A DNA stretch of 64,000 bases from Rhizobium sp. C1 (GTDB lineage: Bacteria > Pseudomonadota > Alphaproteobacteria > Rhizobiales > Rhizobiaceae). Both the position numbers and the translations under genes were made by a program. This document shows positions 32,748 through 43,024 of the stretch, piece after piece. The notes below the pieces were generated by a model, which was given only the letters and a program-made list of their open reading frames with translations, did not search any database and was not told the DNA's origin. The stretch lies in NCBI RefSeq assembly GCF_021026335.1, contig NZ_JAJNCY010000003.1, positions 1-64,000 of the forward strand. Direction: 5' to 3'. How positions within the stretch are numbered: the first letter of the stretch is position 1; every line of letters starts with the position of its first letter.

Positions 32748-34616
32748 TTGAATACAAATGCCGCGTCGCCGAACCTTGATGAATCCCTCCGCTTGAGCCC
32801 GGAAGAAGCCGAAAAGGCGCGCAAGGCCTATCTACTGCAGCGGTTTCTGATCAGCGCACGGGGGTTCTGGGGGCTGTCGGGAGAGAAAGTGGCCTGGATT
32901 TGCACTCTCGGGCTTCTGCTCCTCATCGTCGCCAATCTCGGCTTTCAATATGGTTTCAATCTCTGGAACCGCAAATTGTTCGACGCCATCGAACAGCGCA
33001 ATTCGGACAGCGTGACGTCTCTGGCGAAGATATTCCCGCCTCTGGTCATCGGCAGCGTCAGCCTCGTCACCGCGCAGGTTTACTTCCGCATGCTCATCCA
33101 GCGCCGCTGGCGATCGTGGCTGACACAGCTGCTCACCGCCCGCTGGCTGGCGCATGGACGCTATTATCAGCTCAATCTGATCGACGGCGATCATCAGAAC
33201 CCGGAAGCGCGCATTTCGGAAGACCTGCGCATTGCAACAGAATCGCCGGTCGACTTTGTCTCGGGCGTTCTCGTCGCTTTCCTGTCTGCATCGACCTTTA
33301 TCGTCGTGCTCTGGTCGATCGGCGGCGCACTGACAATCCCGCTTGCGGGATCGACAATTACCATTCCCGGCTTTCTGGTCATCGCAGCAGTGCTTTATGC
33401 CCTGATCACATCGACATCGATCGCGGTCATCGGCCGCAATTTCGTGCAGGTCTCGGAGGTCAAGAACCAGGTGGAAGCCGAATTCCGCTACACGCTGACC
33501 CGCGTGCGCGAGAATGGCGAAAGCATCGCGCTTCTGGGTGGCGAGGAGGAGGAGCGCAACGATCTCGACCGGACCTTTGCCAATGTGAGACGCCAGTGGC
33601 GGCTCCTCTCGCACCAATATATGCGAACCACGCTCGTTTCGCATACGTCGATGCTGGTGGCGGGTGTTGTCCCCGTTCTGCTCTGCGCGCCGAAATTTCT
33701 GGCCGGGACCATGACGCTCGGCGAAGTCATGCAGGCGGCTTCGGCCTTCACCATCGTACAGGGCGCCTTCGGTTGGCTTGTCGACAATTATCCGCGTCTG
33801 GCGGACTGGAACGCCTGCGCGCGGCGTGTGGCCTCGTTGATGACCTCTCTCGATGAACTCGAGAGGGCGGAGGAGAACGACACGATCGGGCGCATCCAGC
33901 GCGGCGAGGTGAAGCAGGGATCCATTCTCAGCCTCCACAATCTTTCCGTTACGCTGGGAGACGGCCGCGCCGTCGTCAAGGAAACGGAGGTCGAGATCGA
34001 ACCGGGGGAACGGGTGCTCGTCGCCGGTGCATCCGGTTCGGGCAAGAGCACACTGGTTCGTGCCATCTCGGGCCTTTGGCCATGGGGCGACGGCACGGTC
34101 AGCTTCCGCGAGGACAGCCGCCTCTTCATGCTGCCGCAGCGGCCTTATATCCCTTCCGGCACATTGCGGCGCGCCATCGCCTATCCCAGAGGCGCAGAGT
34201 GGTGGACGGCGGATCAGCTGGCAACGGCCCTGGAGAAGGTCGGCCTCGGCCAGCTGAAGGAGAAAATGGATGACGACGCGCCCTGGGACCACATCCTGTC
34301 CGGCGGCGAGCGGCAGCGGCTGTCGTTCGCCCGTCTTCTTCTGCACAATCCGGATATCGTCGTACTTGACGAGGCCACCTCGGCGCTGGATGAGAAGACT
34401 CAGGACGCGATGATGCAAATGCTGATCCGGGAGCTGCCGGCGGCGACGATCCTCAGTGTCGGCCACAGGGCCGAGCTTGAAGACTTTCACAGCCGGAAGA
34501 TCACGCTGGAACGGCAGGAGGGCGGCGCAAGGCTGGTCAGCGACGTGGACCTTGTGGCCTACCGGAACCGCAAGTCGATGATCGCCCGCCTTCTGCGGCG
34601 AAGGCGAAAAGGTTAG
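32748..34616 (+). CDS. SbmA/BacA-related ABC transporter, permease fused to ATPase
   Basis: A 622-residue half transporter: about five or six membrane segments in residues 30-330 with the SbmA/BacA-like TWWLTARW-type region (here RRWRSWLTQLLTARWLAHGRYYQLNL), then an ATPase with Walker A GASGSGKST, signature LSGGERQRLSFARLL and Walker B IVVLDEATSALDEKT. Relatives (S. meliloti ExsE, BclA, E. coli YddA) are linked to very-long-chain fatty acid or peptide transport. The start is a TTG at 32748 preceded by GGGGGA. Its stop overlaps the convergent alcohol dehydrogenase gene by 4 bp. Confidence 0.88.
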   Translation: MNTNAASPNLDESLRLSPEEAEKARKAYLLQRFLISARGFWGLSGEKVAWICTLGLLLLIVANLGFQYGFNLWNRKLFDAIEQRNSDSVTSLAKIFPPLVIGSVSLVTAQVYFRMLIQRRWRSWLTQLLTARWLAHGRYYQLNLIDGDHQNPEARISEDLRIATESPVDFVSGVLVAFLSASTFIVVLWSIGGALTIPLAGSTITIPGFLVIAAVLYALITSTSIAVIGRNFVQVSEVKNQVEAEFRYTLTRVRENGESIALLGGEEEERNDLDRTFANVRRQWRLLSHQYMRTTLVSHTSMLVAGVVPVLLCAPKFLAGTMTLGEVMQAASAFTIVQGAFGWLVDNYPRLADWNACARRVASLMTSLDELERAEENDTIGRIQRGEVKQGSILSLHNLSVTLGDGRAVVKETEVEIEPGERVLVAGASGSGKSTLVRAISGLWPWGDGTVSFREDSRLFMLPQRPYIPSGTLRRAIAYPRGAEWWTADQLATALEKVGLGQLKEKMDDDAPWDHILSGGERQRLSFARLLLHNPDIVVLDEATSALDEKTQDAMMQMLIRELPAATILSVGHRAELEDFHSRKITLERQEGGARLVSDVDLVAYRNRKSMIARLLRRRRKG

Positions 34617-35629
34617 GGCCTGACGATCACCTTGATCTCGCCCCGCTCCGGCGCGCTGCCGACAACGTCGGCGACCGCCTCGAGCCCGATCGTGCGTGTG
34701 ACGAGCCTGTCAAGCTCGAGCGCGCCGCTGGAGACGAGAGCCGCCGCGCGTTGATGCGTGAACGGGTTGAGATAGGCTGGACGCAGATCGACTTCGCTGA
34801 CCAGAAGGTCGAAGGGCGTGACGGCAACCTCCATGCCCGCCGGCGCAACGCCGAAGAGGACGAGGGTGCCTCCGCGCCGGGTCATCCTGAGCCCGGTCTG
34901 GAAGGTTTCAGGGACGCCGGCGCATTCGATGGTCACGTCGGCGCCTCCCTCGGTCAAAGTCTTCACTTCTGCGACTGTGTCGGTCGCCGAGGGATCGAGC
35001 GCGTGTGTCGCTCCAAGATCCAGCGCCGTCTCGCGCCGCGAGGCCTGGCGGGTGATGAGGATGATGCGGCCCGCGCCTTCCAGTCTGGCCAGTTGCACCA
35101 TCAGCAGGCCGATGACGCCGCCACCCAGAATGGCGACGCTGTCGCCGGTCCTGATGCGCGCCTTGTCGATGGCATGCAGGCAGCAGGCCAGCGGCTCGGA
35201 AAATGCGCCGTGAACGGGATCGAGACCGGACGGAAGCAGGAAGGCCTGCGCCTCCGGCACGACCGCATATTCGGCGAAGCCGCCATCGCGCGTGACGCCG
35301 ATCGCCGTCAGCCTTTCGCAAAGGTTCGGGCGGGCGTTGCGGCAGGCGCTGCATGTCCCACAGGCTATGTTCGGATCGACGGTGACGAGTTCGCCGCCGG
35401 AAAAGCGGGTGACGCCGGCGCCGACGGCCTCGACAGTGCCCGAGAATTCATGCCCGAGCGTCACGGGAATGGCAGTCGGATATTCGCCCTTGAACATATG
35501 CCGGTCCGAGCCGCAAATGCCGGCGGCCAGAACCTTCACCAGGATTTCGCCCGGTCCTGCCACCGGCTTCTCCACGATGCGAAGCGCCATCGAGCCGCTG
35601 GCCTCAAGCCGCGCTGCCTTCATTGTCAT
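34613..35629 (-). CDS. Zinc-dependent alcohol/polyol dehydrogenase (MDR family)
   Basis: A 338-residue medium-chain dehydrogenase. The catalytic zinc region is GICGSDRHMFKGEYP with GHEFSGTV; the structural zinc cysteines lie in CGTCSACRNARPNLC; the NAD motif is ILGGGVIGLLMVQLA. Closest by pattern are threonine/sorbitol/xylitol dehydrogenases. It is the last gene of the six-gene sugar operon and likely oxidises a polyol or sugar intermediate. Confidence 0.9.
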   Translation of the reverse strand: MTMKAARLEASGSMALRIVEKPVAGPGEILVKVLAAGICGSDRHMFKGEYPTAIPVTLGHEFSGTVEAVGAGVTRFSGGELVTVDPNIACGTCSACRNARPNLCERLTAIGVTRDGGFAEYAVVPEAQAFLLPSGLDPVHGAFSEPLACCLHAIDKARIRTGDSVAILGGGVIGLLMVQLARLEGAGRIILITRQASRRETALDLGATHALDPSATDTVAEVKTLTEGGADVTIECAGVPETFQTGLRMTRRGGTLVLFGVAPAGMEVAVTPFDLLVSEVDLRPAYLNPFTHQRAAALVSSGALELDRLVTRTIGLEAVADVVGSAPERGEIKVIVRP

Positions 35630-35660
35630 ATTTGTCTCCTCCCCAGGATAGACTTGCCGT

Positions 35661-36440
35661 TCAGCTCATCACATTGCCGCCGTCCACATTGTAGCATTGC
35701 GCCACAATATAGGTCGCATCCGGTCCCGCGAGAAATGCCGCCATGGCGGCCTGTTCGGATGGATAGCCGAAGCGTCCCGCAGGAACCGCAGCGGCGACGC
35801 GCTTCTTCACGTCGCCGGGCTGCAGGCCCTCCCGCGCGCCGAGTTTCGCATCAACGACATCCCACATCGGCGTATCGACAACGCCGGGCGCAATGGCATT
35901 CACATTGATCCCGTGGCGGATCAGATCGAGCGCCATGCTCTGCGTGATCGAGATGACGGCAGCCTTGGACGCGCAATAGGCGACTGCCGGGCCTTCGCCC
36001 CGTCGTCCGGCCTGTGAGGAAAAGTTGATGATGCGTCCGCCCTGACCGCGCTCGACCATATGTCGGGCGACCGCCTGACTCATGAAGATGACGCCTTCTA
36101 TATTGACCTGAAAGACGCGCGAGGTGCGATCCCGGGTGACTTCGAGGATGGACTGCACGTCATATATGCCGGCGGCATTGACCAGAATATCGATGCCGCC
36201 CGTCGTCTCGACAGCACGGCGCACCACGTCGTCAATGCTGTCCTGGCGGGTGACATCGAGCGCGAGGCCGAAGGCTCCGCCGTCTATGGCGCGGGCCACG
36301 GCATCGCAATGCGCTGCCTGCAGATCCGCCACGATGACGCGGGCGCCATCTTCAGCGAAACGTTCGCATACGGCCTTGCCGATGCCGCTCGCCCCGCCCG
36401 TCACAAGAGCGACCCTGCCGGCTAGTTTTCCTGATGTCAT
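35661..36440 (-). CDS. SDR-family polyol dehydrogenase
   Basis: A 259-residue short-chain dehydrogenase. The cofactor motif is ALVTGGASGIGKAV with Asp in IVADL, which favours NAD; catalytic residues are Ser in NFSSQAG, Tyr-x-x-x-Lys in AYCASKAA. It resembles D-sorbitol (glucitol) dehydrogenase SmoS of rhizobia. The ATG at 36440 has GGGAGGAG before it, better than the longer frame starting at 36455. It lies between the kinase gene and the zinc dehydrogenase. Confidence 0.9.
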   Translation of the reverse strand: MTSGKLAGRVALVTGGASGIGKAVCERFAEDGARVIVADLQAAHCDAVARAIDGGAFGLALDVTRQDSIDDVVRRAVETTGGIDILVNAAGIYDVQSILEVTRDRTSRVFQVNIEGVIFMSQAVARHMVERGQGGRIINFSSQAGRRGEGPAVAYCASKAAVISITQSMALDLIRHGINVNAIAPGVVDTPMWDVVDAKLGAREGLQPGDVKKRVAAAVPAGRFGYPSEQAAMAAFLAGPDATYIVAQCYNVDGGNVMS

Positions 36441-36464
36441 GAGCACTCCTCCCAAATGTTGATC

Positions 36465-37502
36465 TCAGACCGTTTCTTCGATCTCCTGCAACAGAACGTT
36501 CATCCGCGGTATGCCGTCCGTCGCGGTCGCCCCGGTCAGACAATGAGCGGCGGCGCGATGGGCGAGGGCCGCCGTCTTTTCCCGGCTCCAGCCTTCGTGC
36601 AGGCCGAACAGGATCGCTGCGCAAAAGGCGTCGCCCGCGCCGACGGGGCTCACGATTTTCTCTGGAGGCAGGCGAAGCGAACGGGTGACCAGCGGTGCCT
36701 CGTTCACGGCCTGCCAAAGCGAAAGCTCCGGCGCATGGATGACGACATTCTGCAGAACGCCATGTTCGATGAGGATTTCTGCCGCGCGTAGCATGAGGTC
36801 GAGATCGAGATCGCCGTTGCGCTTGCGCAAGGTCAGCTCCGCAACCCGGCCGGCCTCCACTTCATTGATAATGGCGTGATCGCACCAGGGCAGGCTCGCG
36901 CGGACTTCGCTGGCGAAGTCAGGATTTTCGCTGGAGACGAAATCCACGGCCGTCTCGAGCCCGGCGGCTCTTGCCCGCTCCAGAAGCCGGCTGGCGCCCG
37001 TGCGGCCTGCGGCATCCAGGCGGTCGAGGCCGGGCAGAAGCATCAGGTAGCCGAGATAAAAGAGCTTGTATCCGGCAGCGGCAAAAAGACCGGGATCGAT
37101 CGTATCGGCCTGAAGCCGCGCACTTGCACCGCCATGATAGAAGAAGGTGCGGCTGCGGCCCGGCAGGCTCATCACATGCGTATGGCTTGTGGCAGCCTGC
37201 GGCAAATGTTGGACGGCGCCGATATTGACCCCGAAAGCGGCGACGCGCTCGATGAGGAAGGCGCCATCGGCATCGTCGCCGGTCAGTCCCGCCAGTGCGA
37301 CGCGGGCAGGCAGACCGAGCGATGCCAGATCGCAGGCGACATTGACGGCACCGCCGCCGACGCCCACGTCCTGATGCGTGATTTCAGCGAGATTGCCTTC
37401 TTCCGGCCAGTAGGACAGGGTGTGGACCCGATCGACGATCAGATTGCCTGCGCAGACGATGCCTCCCCCAGTTGCCGTCTTCGTTCCCTCCCCAAACGGC
37501 AT
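36465..37502 (-). CDS. PfkB-family carbohydrate kinase
   Basis: A 345-residue ribokinase-fold kinase. The N-terminal substrate region is VGVGGGAVNVACDLASLG and the C-terminal catalytic motif is VSPVGAGDAFCAAILFGL, whose Asp is the catalytic base. It phosphorylates a sugar or ketose hydroxyl. It overlaps the isomerase gene by 1 bp and, with that isomerase and the class I aldolase, forms an isomerase-kinase-aldolase set. Confidence 0.9.
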   Translation of the reverse strand: MPFGEGTKTATGGGIVCAGNLIVDRVHTLSYWPEEGNLAEITHQDVGVGGGAVNVACDLASLGLPARVALAGLTGDDADGAFLIERVAAFGVNIGAVQHLPQAATSHTHVMSLPGRSRTFFYHGGASARLQADTIDPGLFAAAGYKLFYLGYLMLLPGLDRLDAAGRTGASRLLERARAAGLETAVDFVSSENPDFASEVRASLPWCDHAIINEVEAGRVAELTLRKRNGDLDLDLMLRAAEILIEHGVLQNVVIHAPELSLWQAVNEAPLVTRSLRLPPEKIVSPVGAGDAFCAAILFGLHEGWSREKTAALAHRAAAHCLTGATATDGIPRMNVLLQEIEETV

Positions 37503-38173
37503 CAGACAGCTCCTTCATTCCAGAGAGTTCGGAGCGGCGGTTCGTCTTCCTCGATCTCCGAGAAACGCCCCACGGGCTCCAGAAAGAAATTGTCCGTCCG
37601 GTCGTCATTCACCTGGCTCACCTCGCCAACCAGAACCGGACCATCGCCCGGTTTGCCGTAAAATCGATGGTAGAGGCCCGGTATGATGGTGACGCTTTCG
37701 CCTGGGCTGAGTTCCAGCGGCTGCCATTGCTTGAGGTCGCGGTCGATACCGTCGACCGGTACGCTGATGTCGGCGCCGCTCAGATTGCCTTGTGCATCCG
37801 TGGCCGAGAATTCGATCACCAGCGTGCCGCCCGCGCGGTTGATGATGTCTTCCATCTTGGCCTTGTGGCGATGCGTCGGGGTAAGCTGGCCTTCTTCGAC
37901 AAAGAGCAGTTTTTCCGCATAGGTGCGTTCGCCATCGGTGCCGGCGATGCCGTTGCGCAGACAAAAGAGCGTCAGGCCGCATTCCGCAAAGCGACCAAGG
38001 CCGAAATCGGTGACGTCCCAGCCAAGCTGCCGGCTGCGGAGATAGGCAGCCGCCTGCGGCGCCGCGGCAAAGTCTTCTGCCGTCCAGCCGCCCCAGGCGG
38101 GCAGCGACCAGGAATATCGATCAAGCATCGCCTGCGCCGTCTTCAGCGCTGCATTGATGTCCGAGCGCTTCAT
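37502..38173 (-). CDS. D-lyxose isomerase-like cupin
   Basis: A 223-residue single-cupin enzyme of the D-lyxose ketol-isomerase family (formerly DUF1498). The metal-binding residues expected for this family can be seen in EEGQLTPTHRHKAKMEDIIN (His, His, Glu) with a later His in IPGLYHRFYG. It interconverts an aldose with its ketose; the real substrate may be another sugar. ATG at 38173 overlaps the upstream gene by 4 bp. Confidence 0.85.
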   Translation of the reverse strand: MKRSDINAALKTAQAMLDRYSWSLPAWGGWTAEDFAAAPQAAAYLRSRQLGWDVTDFGLGRFAECGLTLFCLRNGIAGTDGERTYAEKLLFVEEGQLTPTHRHKAKMEDIINRAGGTLVIEFSATDAQGNLSGADISVPVDGIDRDLKQWQPLELSPGESVTIIPGLYHRFYGKPGDGPVLVGEVSQVNDDRTDNFFLEPVGRFSEIEEDEPPLRTLWNEGAV

Positions 38174-39327
38174 GCGGGCATTCCGGCGGAATAATTGACG
38201 GTGACGACGCGGTTTTCGCTGCCCGAGACGAGCGCCGCCGTCAGCACGGCATGATGGGCGGCGGCCTCCTGAGGTGTTGCGCAACGGAAGCCGTTCGCCT
38301 TGTTGCCCGCGAGTTCGTCTACAAAGGCGGCCCACATCTGCTGGATCGCATCAATGAAGCCGAATTCGAAGATCTTGCCGGTGATCGTGGGGAAGAGTGA
38401 GTCATAGCCCAGATCCTCGGTCTGCCACGACTGACGTCCGCCTTCGTAGTCCATCCACTGCCACTGGCGCGGCTGCTTGGTCGAGAAGAACGCGCTCTTG
38501 TTCATGCCCAGCACGCGGATATACCAGGTGTTGGACTCGCCCGGCGCGATGCGATAGGTCTTGAGCAGCATCGGGAAATCCTGGGTATCGGTCTTCACAC
38601 GCGTGCTGATGGCCGCATTGTCCCATGTCGTGCAAGGCACCATGCTGCCCTTGCCATCCGGACGTTCCGTTACCCGCTTGACCAGTTGCGCATGGACCGT
38701 CTGCGGCTTCCAGCCGAGGCGCAGCGGCACATGCAGCACATGCATGCCGAGATCGCCCATGCAGCCATAGTCGCCGTTGATATGCTCCATGCGCTTCCAG
38801 TTGATCGGCTTCTTGCGGTCAAGGTCGGAGGAATGCAGGAAGCCGGCCTCGACCTCGATGATGTCGCCAAAAGCCCCGGCATTGGCCATCTGGATGACCT
38901 TCTGCGCACCGGGGAAAAAGGGCATTTCGGACGAGCAGCGGACGATAAGGTCCGGCCGCTTGGCGAGCGCTGCCATGATCGCCCGGTTCTGCATCAGGTC
39001 CATGCCGAAGGGCTTTTCGCCGAGCAGGTGTTTGCCTGCTTCGAGGATCGCAATGTAGAATTCCTGGTGCAGCACATGCGGCACGGCGCAATAGATCGCG
39101 TCGACCTCCGGATTGGCGAGCAGCTCGCGATAATCGGTCGTGCGCTGCTTCACCGTCGGCACGTTGTCCGCGAACCAGTCCATCAGGCTGGCATTGGTGT
39201 CGCAGACGGCAACGATTTCCGGCCGGGCAGCCGGATTGGAGAGATGCAGCCAGCGCGCGGCGGCGCTTGCAAATTCGCGCCCCATCAGCCCGCAGCCGAT
39301 GACGCCGAAGCGGAAAACCTTCGTCAT
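38170..39327 (-). CDS. Gfo/Idh/MocA-family oxidoreductase
   Basis: A 385-residue NAD(P)-dependent oxidoreductase. N-terminal Rossmann motif FGVIGCGLMGREFA and family hallmark LLGEKPFGMD (Lys of EKP is the proposed catalytic acid-base); GDLGMHVLHVPLRLGW carries the conserved Asp/His site. The C-terminal half is the usual alpha/beta domain. It probably oxidises a sugar carbon or acts as a transient-oxidation glycosidase, both known in the family. Second gene of the sugar operon. Confidence 0.85.
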   Translation of the reverse strand: MTKVFRFGVIGCGLMGREFASAAARWLHLSNPAARPEIVAVCDTNASLMDWFADNVPTVKQRTTDYRELLANPEVDAIYCAVPHVLHQEFYIAILEAGKHLLGEKPFGMDLMQNRAIMAALAKRPDLIVRCSSEMPFFPGAQKVIQMANAGAFGDIIEVEAGFLHSSDLDRKKPINWKRMEHINGDYGCMGDLGMHVLHVPLRLGWKPQTVHAQLVKRVTERPDGKGSMVPCTTWDNAAISTRVKTDTQDFPMLLKTYRIAPGESNTWYIRVLGMNKSAFFSTKQPRQWQWMDYEGGRQSWQTEDLGYDSLFPTITGKIFEFGFIDAIQQMWAAFVDELAGNKANGFRCATPQEAAAHHAVLTAALVSGSENRVVTVNYSAGMPA

Positions 39328-39351
39328 GGTCGTGATCCTTCGCGTTCCGTT

Positions 39352-40176
39352 TCAGCCGATATGCTTTGCGGCATCTGCGGCCGCCGCGCCCTCATGGACG
39401 ATGGCCATCAGCGCCTTGGTCATGCCGTTCGGGTTCGGATGCTGGATGACGTTGCGGCCATAAACGATGCCGCGCGCGCCCTGCTTCATCAGCATTTCGG
39501 TGCGGGCGAGAAGCTCCGCATCGCTGACACGCCCGCCGCCGCGCACGAGGAGCGGAAGGCCCTGCGCGATTTCAATGACGCGATGGTATTCCTCGACATT
39601 CTCGCACGGGTCGGCCTTGATGATGTCGGCGCCGAGTTCGACGGCCTGACGGACGAGCGGCATGATCTTGTCGATCTGCCCGTCCACCATATAGGCCCCG
39701 TTGGAATTGTCCTTCATGACCAGCGGCTCGACCATCAGCGGCATGCCGTAGATCTCGCATTCGCGCTTCAGCGCATTCACGTTGCGGATGCAGGCGCGAT
39801 AGACTTCCGGCTGGTTCGGCAGCATGAGGATATTGACGACAACGCAGGCAGCGTCCAGCACGACGCCCTGTTCAACGGCGCGATCGATGACTTCTGAGAA
39901 GAGAAGCTCGGGCAGGGGATTGCCATAGACATTGGCGATGTCCGTGCGCATCACGAGCGCGGGGCGTTCCTTGCCGGGAATGGCCTGCAGGATCGGCGCT
40001 GTGCCCGGCGGCAACTGGATCGCATCGGGCTTGGCTTCCGCAATCACATGGATTGCCTTCCGCATGTCCTCAATGCCCGGAAGAAAAGTCTTCTCGTTGA
40101 ACATGCCGTGGTCGATCGCCACGTCGAAGCAATTTCCAGATACGCCAAAAAGGCGGTTGATCCGCGCCTGTTTCAT
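39352..40176 (-). CDS. Class I aldolase of the DhnA/LsrF/FbaB family
   Basis: A 274-residue TIM-barrel aldolase, first gene of the operon. NCFDVAIDHGMFNE is the family start; the Schiff-base lysine is probably in ADIIKADPCENVEEYH, and VRGGGRVSD and GARGIVYGRNVIQHPNP form the phosphate-binding loops. Relatives cleave fructose-1,6-bisphosphate, sulfofructose-phosphate-like or AI-2 type phosphates. With the isomerase and the kinase it implies cleavage of a ketose phosphate to dihydroxyacetone phosphate and an aldehyde. Confidence 0.85.
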   Translation of the reverse strand: MKQARINRLFGVSGNCFDVAIDHGMFNEKTFLPGIEDMRKAIHVIAEAKPDAIQLPPGTAPILQAIPGKERPALVMRTDIANVYGNPLPELLFSEVIDRAVEQGVVLDAACVVVNILMLPNQPEVYRACIRNVNALKRECEIYGMPLMVEPLVMKDNSNGAYMVDGQIDKIMPLVRQAVELGADIIKADPCENVEEYHRVIEIAQGLPLLVRGGGRVSDAELLARTEMLMKQGARGIVYGRNVIQHPNPNGMTKALMAIVHEGAAAADAAKHIG

Positions 40177-40244
40177 CGATGTCCTCCCAATGTGGTATCG
40201 TTCTCATATGAAATCTATCGAAGTCGCTGCGGGAGTCAATTGCA

Positions 40245-40264
40245 TTGTGGAAACGTTACCACAA
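40245..40264. promoter_or_regulatory. LacI-type operator between the sugar operon and aldB
   Basis: TTGTGGAAACGTTACCACAA is an 18-of-20 palindrome centred on AACGTT, the shape of LacI-family operators. It lies 69 bp upstream of the aldolase ATG on the minus strand and 190 bp upstream of aldB, so it most likely controls the sugar operon. The nearest LacI genes are at 31438 and 47026. Confidence 0.65.
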
Positions 40265-40453
40265 AAAAATCGACAAGCCGCTGGCATGGAGAGCGGGAGG
40301 ATCGCCCTGCGTCTGCACGATCATCGGGCCCTTTTGTCGCAGATGTGCGACGAACCGGACGGCAGGCCAACCGCGATATCTGGACGGATATAACGGTTTT
40401 GGTGAATATGGGGGTCTGCCGGATGGAGTGAGCCCGGCCCAAAGGAGGAAATC

Positions 40454-41962
<1,509 letters not shown>

Positions 41963-41981
41963 GCCACGCTATCGATAACTG

Positions 41982-42006
41982 AAAGGCCTCCTAACGGAGG
42001 CCTTTT
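41982..42006 (+). terminator. Rho-independent terminator between aldB and the DUF779 gene
   Basis: AAAGGCCTCC (41982-41991) pairs with GGAGGCCTTT (41996-42005) around TAAC, followed by a short T run. It would attenuate read-through into the downstream gene, setting different levels for the two products. Confidence 0.85.
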
Positions 42007-42025
42007 GGCATTCCAGGAGAATAAA

Positions 42026-42385
42026 ATGGCCGTTTCGACATCTGTTTCGCATGTAAAAGCCACGCGAGCGGCATTGGACTTGATCGCCGACATCCGCCGC
42101 GACCATCCGGACATCCTGTTTCATCAGTCCGGTGGATGCTGCGATGGCTCCTCACCAATGTGTTATCCGGCGGGCGAATTCATGATCGGGGACAGCGATG
42201 TCCTTCTCGGTCAAATTGGTGGCGCGCCGTTCTACATCTCGGCTGCCCAGTTTGCCGCCTGGCAATCTCCCAACCTGCTGGTTGACGCCATTCCGGGTCG
42301 CGGCGGCATGTTTTCACTCGACAACGGTCGCGAACGACGTTTCGTCCTGATTTCAGAGGCCTGCGCGGTGGATTCTCAAGTCTAG
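42026..42385 (+). CDS. DUF779 family protein
   Basis: A 119-residue protein of family DUF779, commonly found next to acetaldehyde-type ALDH genes; its biochemical role is unknown. The conserved Cys-rich HQSGGCCDGSSPMC segment (residues 32-45) could bind a metal or act in redox chemistry. The ATG at 42026 has AGGAGA before it. It starts 21 bp after the terminator hairpin. Confidence 0.85.
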   Translation: MAVSTSVSHVKATRAALDLIADIRRDHPDILFHQSGGCCDGSSPMCYPAGEFMIGDSDVLLGQIGGAPFYISAAQFAAWQSPNLLVDAIPGRGGMFSLDNGRERRFVLISEACAVDSQV

Positions 42386-42493
42386 ACGTGGCGTATTTCA
42401 GCGCTAGGGCTCCAGTGGTTTGTGCCAGCTAGTGATCAAGCGCACCGATTGACGCCTAACATTCTAGTTGACGCTCTGCAACTCCTGTAAGGT

Positions 42494-43024
42494 TCAAGCC
42501 GCGTGATGCGCAAACCGGCCGAAGGCGCCGCGTGAGAAGCAGAGCGGTTCACCCTCGCGATGTGCCGCGCGCAAAACGCGGGCAATGAGGATCGTATGAT
42601 CGCCCTCGTCATGGAGCGAAGCGCGCGTGCATTCGAAGCGGGCGAGCGTGTTGTGGATCACGGGTGCGTTCTGACCATTCAGTGACCAGTCGAGGCCCTG
42701 GAACCCTGCGCCGCCGCGGGTGAAGCGGCGCATGATATCGTCCTGCTCGGCATCCAGAATATGGATGACGCTGTGCTCCGCGCCGGTGAAGAGGCCGTGG
42801 CGGGCAGAGGCGCGGTCGATGGACCAGAGAACGAGCGGTGGCGTGAGCGAGACCGAGGCGAAGCTGTTGATCGTGATCCCGGTCGGCCCGTCTGCGCCCA
42901 TGACGGTCACGACGGCAACACCGGTCGTGAACGCGCCGAGTGCAGAGCGCAATTGCCGCGCATCGCTTTCGCCGGGAACGAAAATCTGTTCGGGAATGCG
43001 CTCAGCCGCCACCGCCGTCATCAT
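42494..43024 (-). CDS. smoA: Flavin reductase, probable SmoA
   Basis: A 176-residue flavin reductase-like protein (RutF/HpaC type fold: LRSALGAFTTGVAVVTVM, TGITINSFASVSLTPPLVLWSI). It would supply reduced FMN to the monooxygenase encoded two genes upstream. Last of three overlapping genes (ATGA with the AKR gene). The order reductase, AKR, monooxygenase, regulator equals the smoABCD order I recall for the Agrobacterium tumefaciens sulfoquinovose monooxygenase pathway. Confidence 0.78.
   Translation of the reverse strand: MMTAVAAERIPEQIFVPGESDARQLRSALGAFTTGVAVVTVMGADGPTGITINSFASVSLTPPLVLWSIDRASARHGLFTGAEHSVIHILDAEQDDIMRRFTRGGAGFQGLDWSLNGQNAPVIHNTLARFECTRASLHDEGDHTILIARVLRAAHREGEPLCFSRGAFGRFAHHAA

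Noticed and set aside
32832-34490. 552-codon minus-strand open frame opposite the BacA/ExsE-like gene
   Set aside because: It mirrors a coding gene with clear ATPase motifs on the other strand; Arg/His/Asp-rich translation without domains.
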